DNA from: Larix sibirica
Lineage: Eukaryota > Streptophyta > Pinopsida > Pinales > Pinaceae
DNA: 12,828 nt
Direction: 5' to 3'
Assembly: GCA_004151065.3 (NCBI GenBank)
Contig: NWUY0303923557.1
Span: 1-12,828 of the forward strand
Shown: positions 1-8,743 of the stretch, piece after piece
Position numbering within the stretch: position 1 is the stretch's first letter
Layout of the letters: every line of letters begins with the position of its first letter
Position numbers and translations under genes: made by a program
The notes under the pieces: model-generated
Told to the model about the DNA's origin: nothing
Databases searched by the model: none
Seen by the model: only the letters and a program-made list of their open reading frames with translations

Positions 1-21
1 CTTTATGTCTATATTTCTGTT

Positions 22-45
22 TTATATATATATATATATATATAA
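22..45. repeat. TA dinucleotide microsatellite
   Basis: An uninterrupted alternating TA run of about 22 bp. It is directly followed by a patch rich in TGTGTCC. Confidence 0.9.
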
Positions 46-142
46 CTGTGTCCCATGTCCAGTTTTTCAGGGGTCGCTGTGTCCTGTGTCCTGTGTCGGA
101 CACTCTTATTTCATGTCCTCTGTGTCCTGTGTCTTTGTGTCA
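46..142. repeat. TGTGTCC-rich low-complexity patch
   Basis: TGTGTCC or TGTCC recurs about seven times, including two consecutive TGTGTCC copies and a TGTGTCGGACAC palindromic segment. Such patches occur at the ends of some plant mobile elements. No partner end is visible in the window, so origin is open. Confidence 0.55.
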
Positions 143-338
143 TATTACAGTGAATATTATTTTGAGATAAAGCATATTGAAATCACTGGGAGATTATAAT
201 AAGATAGTAGTAGGAGGAGAGTATTCATGTGGAATGAAATTTCAATTTTGGGATATGCCACTATAATAGTAAGAATTGTATTTATTATGGACATCGCATA
301 GAGTCTAGATAACAACTACAAGCCAAAGAGGGGCCACA

Positions 339-444
339 TGGCATGGCAGTGAAACTGTCAACAATACCAATATTGAAGTGAGGGAAGATGCTGGCATGGC
401 ACTGAAACTGTGAACAATATTAGTATTGAAGTGAGGGAAGATGC
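339..444. repeat. 53-bp tandem duplication (two copies)
   Basis: Unit 1 is 339-391 and unit 2 is 392-444. Both begin TGGCATGGCA and end GAAGTGAGGGAAGATGC, and they differ at only a few positions. The copies abut exactly, as expected for a local duplication. No coding content is seen. Confidence 0.85.
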
Positions 445-1528
445 TATCACACCAAGACTGGATGCAAGGAGAAAACCTTTTCTTAATATCTCCATAAAGA
501 TGACCTGTTTGTTCTTTTACCAGGTTTGGCATAGAATCATGAATAAACTACCAAGAATCACGAGCATTTGGTAGAGCTTCCACTTCCTTTCTTAGTATCA
601 AACTAGCCAAAATCAAGACTGAACTGATAGTTAGCTACAGCAGTTTCCTAAGTTGTTGACCATGGGAACAAGAGCTGAGCTGCGACAGGTTTCTTAGCAT
701 GTCCAACTGTTATAATTAGCATACATTTATTGCGATCAGCCTCTTGCCATTCTGTTTAAGTCTTTGGGCCCTACTCCGTTATTGGTGTTTAGAAAGGCAC
801 ACGTATTCATTACATATGAAAGGGAATGTGAGAAAATTTTTCGCTCGTGTACTCAAGTAACTTAAACTATATTCTATTGTTGTCAGATCTGGATAAATTA
901 GTGAATAACTCTGGAAAAGTACAGTGTGATTTGGATGTGATGGACATACACAAGTTCATATGATCCTGATTCCTTAGAAAGTTGTTTCACCAAGAAATAT
1001 AGAGAAGACTCAGAAAGGGAATAAATTATTAACCAGGTTGACACTGCAATTTTATATTTCTTTTCTGCATTTCTCCTGAGCATACGACCTAATAGTTGCA
1101 TTTGGATATATTTTTATTACCCAGGTATTCACTATGTACATCCTAAACTTGCAAAACAATTAAGGGTTTGGAAAAGCATCTACCAATTGACTAAACCTTA
1201 AATTGTATCAATCAACACTTAACTTAGCTGCTTCCTTAGTGTGATGAAATCTAAGAATTTCAAAATATGTTTAGGCTGACAGCCATGTAACCTGTATTAG
1301 AAACTGAACTCTATTAATCTGTATGGACACGAAAGATTATATTTGGTAAAGAAAGAAAAAGAAGATAATACGTGGACTACTACTATATGAAAACACTGAA
1401 AACTGAAAGCACTGGGAAGTATATCTTTAGAACTCAAAAAATAGGAAAGAAGAAGCGCACACGCATAACTGAGAACATGTATAGATTTATTATTATATAA
1501 CATTAGTTCAACTCGTTTTGTGTATCAG

Positions 1529-2425
1529 GTTCAAGCACTACACAAGCTCTACAATGTGCAGAGATCTGTAATGCATGAAATTAGGAATATTTCATGTACT
1601 CCACCTAAGTTTCCTGCATTTGCAACGGGTGCTATTCAACTTCAAAATGATACATCAAAAGGCTTAGAAATTAGAGGCTCGTTTTTTGAGTCTGGACGTG
1701 GAGCTTCTTCACATAATCCGGGAGAAAGCCACAACATTCCGATTACAACAACCAGATCTTTCTCACATTCTAGTCTTACAGCAGAGAATATTGCACATAA
1801 TAGCAGTCAGAGTCCTTTTTGGGAGGGCGATAAAAATGTGATTAATTCAGCTGCCATCAAGAAAAAGATAAGAAGAACTATTGATCTTGAAAGGCCTCCA
1901 GAGGAATATTTGGATGATCTAGATGAAGAGCATGAAACAGAAACAACAGAAGCTGGAGGACCTGATCAGGATCCTGTAACATCTACTGAGGTTTCGGACA
2001 CTCGTAGAATTCAACTTGGAAGCAACGGACAACTCTCTATTACAACACAGATGGAAGAAATTACAACAAGATCAAGGCATAGAGAATGGTCCACAGCAGA
2101 TAATGGAACATTGTCACAGAGAAATACATGGGAAAATGTGCCCTTAAAGAGGCTCAGAGAATCAGAAGATGAAGTGAATTTACTAACGGACATGAAACCC
2201 ACAGTGTCAGTTGGTCAACAAACTTTCATACCAAAAATTGAAAGCACTTCTGGAAGGACATACTTTCCAAGTCAAGAAAACAAGATGGATGAGAAAAGCT
2301 CTCAGTGGGAAAGCAGTAATGTTGATCAGAACCAAAAGAGGAAAAAGGAGAAGTGGCCATTTGATATGCATGCCAAGGATAAACATTCCGAGACCAATAC
2401 AAAACCACCACCGTGGTTTCTTCAG
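1529..2425 (+). CDS. Internal coding exon of a DUF863-like plant protein (first visible exon)
   Basis: This exon encodes 299 codons in phase 0. The upstream acceptor is TATCAG at 1523-1528; the open frame extends a few codons further upstream but has no ATG there, so the first codons are not a translation start. Residues 2-18 (QALHKLYNVQRSVMHEI) match the family pattern 'ELHRLYRxQRxLMxEI'. Residues 111-134 hold KKKIRR followed by TIDLERPPEEYLDD, matching the family pattern 'RRKxxDLxLPADEYID' plus an acidic tail. Residues 216-224 (VNLLTDMKP) may correspond to the family's ADLN-type motif. The rest is Ser/Thr/Glu-rich and probably disordered. A second basic cluster, KRKKEK (270-275), could be a nuclear signal. 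The exon ends CTTCAG at a GT donor (2426), phase 0, compatible with the exon at 5925. DUF863 is a plant-specific family without a settled biochemical role; assignment is from remembered motifs. The gene is cut at its 5' end. Confidence 0.7.
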
Positions 2426-2604
2426 GTCGGATTCTTTTCCTTCCACACTTCAAATATTACAAGAAAAGTGTTACATTTAAAATGTCAATATCACCAAATG
2501 GTGCTGCAAGGATTATCCTTGGATCATTATCCTGTTAAGAATAATATTTTAGATTTAAAGTTTAAACTATTCCATTTGGTGTTTATCAGCTTGTGTGCAT
2601 AATG

Positions 2605-2868
2605 AAAAATTGCATGTCTAACTTGACAAAAAGGCATCATTGTTATCACTGTTGCAATGTTCTCTTGCTGCTTTAATTTCCGCAGTAACATGGATGCAGA
2701 GAAGTTGAGGGGTCTTCCTATCATCGTTGTTATCATTATCCTATCAAAACAAAAATTTGCAAGTCTGACTTGGCAAAAGCTTCCATATTGTTATCACTGT
2801 TGCAATGTTTTGTTGCTGCTTTAATTTCTGCAGTAACATAGATGCAGAGAAATTGATGTTTTTTCCTA
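2605..2868. repeat. Direct duplication of about 117 bp, offset 146 bp
   Basis: Copy 1 is about 2605-2720 and copy 2 about 2751-2868. Both carry TTGTTATCACTGTTGCAATG, then TTGCTGCTTTAATTT, GCAGTAACAT and GATGCAGAGAA in the same order. ATCATTATCCT also precedes both copies, so the duplicated unit may be the full 146 bp. The copies differ by scattered substitutions and small indels, so the event is older than the other duplications in this intron. Confidence 0.8.
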
Positions 2869-3548
2869 AGCTTGTCTCAGAAAACAATCTGTTAAATTTC
2901 ATTAGTTGCTGCTTACAGCTATGCAAACACAGAGTAGTCTTCTTCTACCATTACAGTAGATGGAGGCAGCCCTGGTTACCGGTGCATATTGGTTATCCTA
3001 AAGGATTTTGATTCAAAATAGATTCCAAGTACAGAACCATATTTTTTCTAGTATGATTTTGTTTAAAGATTACGATGTTGGAACTGCAAACTTTTATTAG
3101 AGGCTCTTCTATGGATTGAAAAGATCATCATTGCTGTCCCAGAATGAAATCATTGAAAGGAATTGAGTTTCAAGATGCAGTTGTTTTACATCCACAGCTT
3201 GGACAATCCTTCTATGCGGACATGTCTTCTGGAGGATTGGTATACTAAATTTCAAATTACCTGTTTAATACATCTCACCGATATCTCAGAGCCTTTGAAT
3301 AGGCCATTGTTGCATATAGTTATGCAATCTGATCGATGAAACTTAACACATATTTAGATGTGGGACATACTGCGGGTAGAGACAGAGGGTGGAGTGGAAG
3401 GACATGTACTTTGTTTATTGGTTGCATGGTGTAGACACATAAAAAGCCTGTCGTGATTTGCTGTTCAAACTATAGTGAGTCAAGGAACATATGTCAAGCT
3501 TTCTTTGCTAAAAGAGGGGCAATTTCTATGTACCCAATAAATTCCTGA

Positions 3549-3590
3549 GGTATCCCACATTGATCATGGGGTATCCCACATTGATCATGG
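3549..3590. repeat. 21-bp perfect tandem duplication
   Basis: Units at 3549-3569 and 3570-3590 are identical, beginning GGTATCCCACATTGATCATG. Perfect identity indicates a recent event or assembly duplication. Confidence 0.92.
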
Positions 3591-3647
3591 AACCAGCCGA
3601 ATCGATGTTACTCTCTGCCTCCTGAAGAAACAATTGTTGTCAACAAA

Positions 3648-3785
3648 GGGAAAGACTTAGGTGTTGGTTTCTCTCTTTATTACCTCGTTATCCAGCGTCC
3701 TCCATCACAATAGGCAGGGAAAGACTTAGGTGTTGGTTTCTCTCTTTATTACTTCGTTAGCCAGCGTCCTCCATCACAATAGGCA
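3648..3785. repeat. 69-bp tandem duplication (two copies)
   Basis: Unit 1 is 3648-3716 and unit 2 is 3717-3785. Both begin GGGAAAGACTTAGGTGTTGG and end CACAATAGGCA. I count two mismatches (CCTCGTTATCC against CTTCGTTAGCC). Confidence 0.92.
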
Positions 3786-3796
3786 TTGAGAGGCCT

Positions 3797-3846
3797 CTTT
3801 ACATCACACTAAAGGCGTTGTGATGGAAGACCCCTTTAGTGTAAAG
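3797..3846. repeat. Imperfect inverted repeat (foldback)
   Basis: CTTTACATCACACTAAAGG (3797-3815) is mirrored by CCTTTAGTGTAAAG (3833-3846); the left arm has a 5-nt insertion. A smaller internal pair, CATCAC and GTGATG, overlaps it. It lies straight after the 69-bp duplication, whose units also contain CCATCACAA. It may be an element end or a chance hairpin. Confidence 0.5.
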
Positions 3847-4144
3847 GCTTTGTGAGGGCCCTTAGCAAAAGGTTTTACTTTCTAAGGAGATGGAGGGTTC
3901 TCAATACGAGGTTGTAGATGATTTGAAGAAACCATTTGTATATACCAAGTAACCTGCAAATTCAGGCCGGTCTTAAAATGTTGGGTGCGTGGTTTATGTC
4001 CCTCAGAGTACTTTCCTTGAGGGTTATAACTTATAACAACTTAAACTCAAGATGTCCCCGGGAACAGCGGGGACAGGGGATGAGTTCCTCGGATGGTTAG
4101 AGTGCATTTCCATTTTTTCAGGTACGGCAAGTTGGAGGTGGCAA

Positions 4145-4165
4145 TTATATATATATATATATATT
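4145..4165. repeat. TA dinucleotide microsatellite
   Basis: An alternating AT run of about 20 bp near the left side of the candidate mobile element. Confidence 0.85.
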
Positions 4166-5012
4166 CAAAAACTTAAAAAAATTAGAATTCACAATAAACA
4201 TTTGTAGTTGCTTGTAAACACAATAGTCTATACTATAGTATTATGCACATCCCTTATATGCTAGTTCTGAAAAAGCTCGGGCAAATAAGAAAAAGGCTGA
4301 GTGACATTCCATTATTAACACTTAGACATGAGCAAAATGCAGTTTAGCTTTAGGAAATCCAAGTGTAACTATTTTCAATCTGCAATAAGGTGCAGAAAGA
4401 GTCTATGAGAAAATGTTTGTCTCTATAACAACTTTTCTTCTTTATATTTCTTGTTTATGATTACAGATTCTGCAGATTTTTACAGTTGCATTGAAAACCA
4501 CTACACTTTGGGATATACATGCTTGCATTCTGTAAAGAGATTAGATTCATATATTACATTAAGAAGGATATTGAATATGAATTTATTCGAATGTTTAGTA
4601 CCCAATCTAAGCTTTTAGTATCCAATTGTTTTCACAGTACTTGAAGTTGGGATGAGGGAAGAGTTGGACTTGAATAGCTCCTGGTTACCTATGTACAATA
4701 TGTAAAAGCTAAGATGACCCTAAAAATGAGACGAACAAAAGCAATACCTAGAAGGATCATATCTTTGAGTTGTTTCATTTCTTGGTTTGTTGACATGGAG
4801 GTTTTGCTGCTTGTAATGATGTTGAAAAGGCAATGGTTAAATCATTAGAAACCCAAATCAAAATCCATCATACACAACCCATATTTTGAGCTACAACTTG
4901 TATAAATTCAGATTTAAATTCAAAATAATATGAAAAATATGGATGGGATAAATGATCATATTGTCCAATCATCAATGTCCATTGTCAAAACTAAAGATAC
5001 ATTCCCGGAACA

Positions 5013-5099
5013 TCTCCAAAATCTGCCTGGGATATCTCTGAAATCTACTTGGAATGTCTCCTAAATCTGCCCTAAAGTCTCTGAAACTTGTTGGGAACG
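5013..5099. repeat. Degenerate 22-bp repeat, four units
   Basis: Units at 5013-5034, 5035-5056, 5057-5077 and 5078-5099 follow the pattern TCTCYRAAATCTRCYTGGRA. Units 1 and 3 are closest to each other in their centre (AAATCTGCC), while 2 and 4 share TCTCTGAAA. Spacing is 22, 22, 21 and 22 bp. They may be subterminal repeats of the candidate DNA element. Confidence 0.75.
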
Positions 5100-5130
5100 T
5101 TTTGGATACGGCCAACAAGTCCCTGATAAA

Positions 5131-5202
5131 ATCCCCAACAGATTAGGGACATTTCCTAAAGGCCCCATCCCCAGCAGATTAGGGACATTTCCTAAAGGCC
5201 CC
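5131..5202. repeat. 36-bp tandem duplication (two copies)
   Basis: Units at 5131-5166 and 5167-5202 begin ATCCCCARCAGATTAGGGAC and end CTAAAGGCCCC. I count one mismatch (A against G in CCAACAG and CCAGCAG). Confidence 0.92.
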
Positions 5203-5295
5203 ATGTCCCCGGAACACGGGGATGACAGGTACGGGCTTTTTAATCGGGGGAACCGTCCTCGTGCAACATAGGAAATTAAAATTGCACAATGTTTT

Positions 5296-5419
5296 CACAT
5301 TGGTTTACTTCAAAAGACTAGGGAGTACACATTAGCTGGATAGGCTCTTTCATTGTACACATTGGTTTACTTCAAAAGACTAGGGAGTACACATTAGCTG
5401 GATAGGCTCTTTCACTGTG
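5296..5419. repeat. 62-bp tandem duplication (two copies)
   Basis: Unit 1 is 5296-5357 and unit 2 is 5358-5419. Both begin CACATTGGTTTACTTCAAAA and run through GGATAGGCTCTTTCA. They differ only in the last few bases (CATTGTA against CACTGTG). Near identity suggests a recent event. Confidence 0.93.
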
Positions 5420-5924
5420 GGAGTTTTGTATGAACTTTAAAGTATGGAGGATTTTATAGTTTTCGTATGGGCTATTAGATATACGTAAGGCTTGTCTTTT
5501 ACCACACCGAAACCTCTCGTAGGCATTTCAGCACTTTTAGTGGCTTCAGAGTCGATCTACGTTCTTTTCCTTGGTTTGCAATTTGCAACTGGGCACAGAC
5601 TTTTATGACTCTGGAATTTTATCTAGCCGTCTTTGGTTTAAGAAAGTTGCACAAACACTTTGGAATTCCTATTTAAGATATCTTGTTGCCAATGTATCTG
5701 CAGCCTCTTTATATAAACAAGATCAAATTTGACAATTTTACCTGGAGATGCTGTTCCCTTTGATCAGGACATTGTTCCCTTTAATAATTAATTGAGTGAT
5801 TTGAATGATTTGTTCTTTCTTTTCCTTTTTTTTGGGTTCTAACGGGTATCAAGACAGGGGAATCCCTATCTAAAGATGACGCTGTTGCCAAATATAATAA
5901 CATGTTTGGGGGTGCTATTTGCAG

Positions 5925-8261
5925 GAGCCAGCAGCAGGCACAAGAAATACAGGAAGTGATTCAAGTCAAAAGCCAAGTGGGATGGCAGTCCCAGTTTTCT
6001 CTCAACCACAAGGATGGAACGCTGTTGGGGACTCCTTGAGACAAGGTCAGGAATATATCCCCTCATCCAAAGATATCAATCTACTAGGAAAAATGCCAAG
6101 TATAGATTCAGAGAGTCTAAACCAAGAGGCACAGAACTGTGGACAGACGGGAATAGCGCAAGAGAACTCAATGAGACAGCCAAAAGTAGCTTTTCAAACG
6201 ATTTTGGCCCCCCAAAGTTATGGAGGTACAAATCAGCTTACTCCTATGGTTTTTACCCAGGGATACCCAGTTGGACTAGGTGCGGCTTTCCCAGTACTTG
6301 GCTTACAATGGAGTCCTGAAGGACCCCGTGCACTCAATGCTCAGGGATTCATCTTCCCACCAGTTAATAAAAATACTGAAGCAGGAGGGCATTTATCAAA
6401 TGCATGGTGTCCCCCGGGCACATATTTCCAACTTTATCCATATCAGCAGCAAGCTATACAGGACCCCAGATTTTCAGCATCTTGTCAAAGTAGTGATCAG
6501 ACACCAATGCAAATTACACGGAATGGAGGTCACAATGGATACGATACTCATGTGAGCTCTACATCACGAGTGGGCCATTTCGAATCCGTACAATCTGAAG
6601 AGCGGCGATGCTACAAAGAAATCTCAAGTATTAACAGGCCAGCTGGAAGTCCTGGGCCTGAATCTTCCACTATTCCATCATACAAAGCAACCATCGACGT
6701 TCCTATCAAATTCGTGGAAAATGGTGATACATTGGAATCAAGAGATAGACCAAGGCACTGTCACTCAGAAGGGAAAACCTCTTCCACCTGTAAACGTCAG
6801 TTAGAAGATATCCCCAAGCCTCATGTCACAGAGGAGAAGAGGCAAGCTCGTGCAAAGATATCAAGGTGCAGTGATTGCAGTCTAGATACACAGGAAACAG
6901 GACAGCCAGAGGAGGAAACTAGCAGGGGTTGCAAAGATGAGCTTCAAGCCACTGAAACAATTCCTAGAGAAGAAACTGCATTACTTGATGAATATGAGAA
7001 AAGAGATGCACCACAGTGCACGTCCAGTGAAATGAATATCTCTTTGATGCAGAGGGAGGATACTTCCCATTATGAATGGTCTACTGAACAACGGGTACAT
7101 CAAGACCAGAAGGAACTGCAACTTTTCAGAAAAAAAGTCTGTATTTGTAAGGCTACTGATATCCAGACGCATACTTCTGTTGACAAGATGCTTGAGCATT
7201 CTACTGAAAAGAGTAAATATTGTGCCTCAGAAATCCTAACATCAAAAGAAACTAATAAGACTGAGGACCCTGATTCCTCCGGCCATGGAAGCAACAACAT
7301 AGGATCCTATGAGAGAAAACCATGCAGAGGGGAAGATTCCCAGCATTTAGATACCAAATACACACATATAAGCAAGAGCACAGAAAGTAAGGCGAGAACA
7401 GAGGCTGAGGGTATACAGCAAATTAAAACAGATTTGATCTCCAGTACAACTGAATCCATACAAATAAAAGAGACCCAGATGGAGTTGGCCAATGAAAAAG
7501 TTCTGCCTCATGGGATTTGCTGTCAGGCTTCAACCTCTTTTGGTCTCACAAGCCAAGACATTACTCATGGTGGCATGACAGAAACAGTCACAACGGGTAC
7601 TAGTCATGCGAAAAACCAAGGAAGAGGCAGTCCTCTGCATGTGCATTGTGATGTGAAGAGAACAGAATGTGGGTCTGGGTCTGGGGAAATGGATATGGAG
7701 AACATCCAGACAGTCAGTTTAAGACAGAGTGATCAATGTGAAAGCTTGATTAATACCCGGACCAATGCAGAATCTACATGTATAAAACATACAGTAGAAG
7801 TACAGCACGATAAGCCCACAATTGAGAGAACGCCATACGAAGAAAAATCGTCCGAGGCAACTGAAACACGAGAAGAATGCAGTACCAACTCGCAAGAGAG
7901 TGATGAAGCCTCTGAAGAAGGGAGAGAGGCATCTGAAAGCCTTGCAGCAATGATACTACTGAGCCTTGCACCAAGTGAATCCCAAGTTAAGGGCATGTCT
8001 GGAAGCAGTGTCCCTACCAGAAAGCAAAGTGCTCCCCAACAGCAAGGGCACTCTGGTTGTATCGGGTCATCGTCCAGTCACTCTAGCAGGGATAGCATTT
8101 GCCATGGCGATGAGACCAAGAGTCGTTCCAGGGGGCAGAAGCGTAAAACACATGAGAGAGACCTACATGGGTCAGTTGGATGGACCAAATCTATACGTGG
8201 AAGACGACGTAGAACACAACGCCCACGGACTCATTTTGCTTCACTTGGTAAATACCAATAG
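5925..8261 (+). CDS. Last coding exon of the DUF863-like plant protein
   Basis: This exon encodes 778 codons and ends at TAG (8259-8261). It starts in phase 0 after CTATTTGCAG; an in-frame TAA at 5898-5900 rules out an acceptor further upstream in this frame. Joined to 1529-2425 it gives residues 300-1077. The first part is rich in Gln, Pro, Gly and Tyr; the middle is hydrophilic, Glu/Ser/Thr/Lys-rich and probably disordered. SLAAMILLSLAPS (971-983), behind an acidic EEGREASE stretch, resembles the short helix AAEAIVxIS of the family. The C-terminus is strongly basic: GQKRKTHERD, then RGRRRRTQRPR (1057-1067) and THFASLGKYQ, resembling the family's RGRRQRDFQRD and LASLSRHE segment. The protein stops there, whereas family members I remember continue. 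No transmembrane segment or signal peptide is seen; the basic patches suggest nuclear location (inference). Function is unknown. Confidence 0.7.
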   Translation, partial: EPAAGTRNTGSDSSQKPSGMAVPVFSQPQGWNAVGDSLRQGQEYIPSSKDINLLGKMPSIDSESLNQEAQNCGQTGIAQENSMRQPKVAFQTILAPQSYGGTNQLTPMVFTQGYPVGLGAAFPVLGLQWSPEGPRALNAQGFIFPPVNKNTEAGGHLSNAWCPPGTYFQLYPYQQQAIQDPRFSASCQSSDQTPMQITRNGGHNGYDTHVSSTSRVGHFESVQSEERRCYKEISSINRPAGSPGPESSTIPSYKATIDVPIKFVENGDTLESRDRPRHCHSEGKTSSTCKRQLEDIPKPHVTEEKRQARAKISRCSDCSLDTQETGQPEEETSRGCKDELQATETIPREETALLDEYEKRDAPQCTSSEMNISLMQREDTSHYEWSTEQRVHQDQKELQLFRKKVCICKATDIQTHTSVDKMLEHSTEKSKYCASEILTSKETNKTEDPDSSGHGSNNIGSYERKPCRGEDSQHLDTKYTHISKSTESKARTEAEGIQQIKTDLISSTTESIQIKETQMELANEKVLPHGICCQASTSFGLTSQDITHGGMTETVTTGTSHAKNQGRGSPLHVHCDVKRTECGSGSGEMDMENIQTVSLRQSDQCESLINTRTNAESTCIKHTVEVQHDKPTIERTPYEEKSSEATETREECSTNSQESDEASEEGREASESLAAMILLSLAPSESQVKGMSGSSVPTRKQSAPQQQGHSGCIGSSSSHSSRDSICHGDETKSRSRGQKRKTHERDLHGSVGWTKSIRGRRRRTQRPRTHFASLGKYQ

Positions 8262-8510
8262 ACTGTATAAATTGCGAGACCACGAATGTATTAATGTGCA
8301 TTGATGGCTTTCTTCAATATTCTTAGGCATGAATTGACCTTATGTCTAAATCCTTCTGGTTTTCCAAAGAGACGAAAATATTTTTTTTTATGAGATATGG
8401 AATTCAGTCAATTTTGGTGAAGCTTGGGACTCCAACTTAACAGTTCTGCACCTGCCTCGAATCTACAGAGTTATACCCAATAAAAGCCTTGTGTTTTGAA
8501 GCGACTTGTA
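8262..8510 (+). other. 3' UTR of the DUF863-like gene
   Basis: The stretch follows the TAG at 8259-8261 and is AT-rich without a continuing frame. AATAAA at 8479-8484, followed by TGTGTTTTG and TTGTATTTATATTTG, is a plausible plant polyadenylation region, so the transcript probably ends near 8500-8530. Confidence 0.5.
8479..8484 (+). promoter_or_regulatory. Polyadenylation signal AATAAA
   Basis: A canonical AATAAA lies 218 bp after the stop codon, with T-rich sequence downstream. Plant signals are loose, so this is a candidate. Confidence 0.5.
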
Positions 8511-8743
8511 TTTATATTTGCATTGCATTTCATAATTGAAGCAACCTTCAGGCAATATAACCGGAGAGTCTAGTGTTACGATTTCGTTTTTAAGTTTATA
8601 TATTTATTTTCAATATTATGATTTTTAATATTTTAATTTCATAAATTTTGAAAAGAATTGTTCGTGGAACAAGGAACAAGGATTTCTTTTTGCACAACCA
8701 TGTAACTGTTAAAGTCTATAGAGGTGTACATACTCTATTCCTT

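Larger units (their letters stand above)
1..1528. other. Non-coding DNA upstream of the first recognised exon (probably intron)
   Basis: The exon at 1529 begins with an AG acceptor and its first codons already fall in the middle of a known family motif, so the coding sequence must start further 5'. This stretch is therefore most likely intron, possibly with 5' UTR. It is AT-rich with only short chance reading frames on both strands. It contains a TA microsatellite, a TGTGTCC-rich patch and a 53-bp tandem duplication, listed separately. A nine-codon candidate start at 662-688 is discussed in the findings. Good acceptor-like sites (pyrimidine run then CAG) occur near 521 and 1124, but I could not connect them to a convincing coding exon. 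Confidence 0.5.
4053..5234. mobile_element. Candidate non-autonomous DNA element with GTCCCCG-type ends
   Basis: A GC-rich hairpin motif TGTCCCCGGGAACAG with CGGGGACA (arms 4053-4060 and 4068-4075) recurs near the other end as TGTCCCCGGAACACGGGGA (5204-5222). CAGGTACGG follows each motif, at 4119-4127 and 5226-5234. Between them is an AT-rich core with a TA microsatellite and, near the right end, two short repeat arrays. GC-rich ends, subterminal repeats and an AT-rich core resemble short non-autonomous DNA transposons. The motifs are in the same orientation but are themselves nearly palindromic, so a terminal inverted repeat cannot be proven. I see no clear target-site duplication and no transposase, so the exact limits are uncertain. 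Confidence 0.35.
2426..5924 (+). other. Phase-0 intron of 3.5 kb in the DUF863-like gene
   Basis: It begins GTCGGA after CTTCAG and ends CTATTTGCAG before GAGCCAGC. Both flanking exons are in phase 0, so they join without a frame change. Stop codons in the continued upstream frame (TAA at 2600) and in the frame just before the downstream exon (TAA at 5898-5900) bracket the junctions. The interior has no long coding frame. It holds several independent tandem duplications, a foldback, a TA microsatellite and a possible non-autonomous DNA element, listed separately. A stronger pyrimidine tract (5814-5832) lies about 90 bp before the acceptor used. Confidence 0.65.

Noticed and set aside
1520-1528. 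Start of the first long frame at GTG 1520 as a translation start
   Set aside because: The codons before 1529 include the splice acceptor TATCAG, there is no ATG, and family motif similarity begins only after it.
2426-2602. Continuation of the first exon to the TAA at 2600
   Set aside because: The translation loses its composition after the CTTCAG donor (becomes Phe/Leu/His-rich) and would remove the second exon, which carries further family motifs. Intron retention is possible but not the main form.
3549-3785. CRISPR-like direct repeats
   Set aside because: Units are adjacent with no spacers, only two copies each, and the DNA is plant nuclear.
5855-6042. Alternative frame through the start of the second exon (Gln-rich, open to TGA near 6040)
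   Set aside because: It is open by chance, ends soon, and the 778-codon frame with family motifs is far stronger.
6014-6555. Two overlapping plus-strand frames of 101 and 91 codons inside the second exon
   Set aside because: They are shadows of the main coding frame with no recognisable content.
7966-8304. 112-codon plus-strand frame over the end of the gene
   Set aside because: It overlaps the main frame, begins inside it and shows no family similarity.
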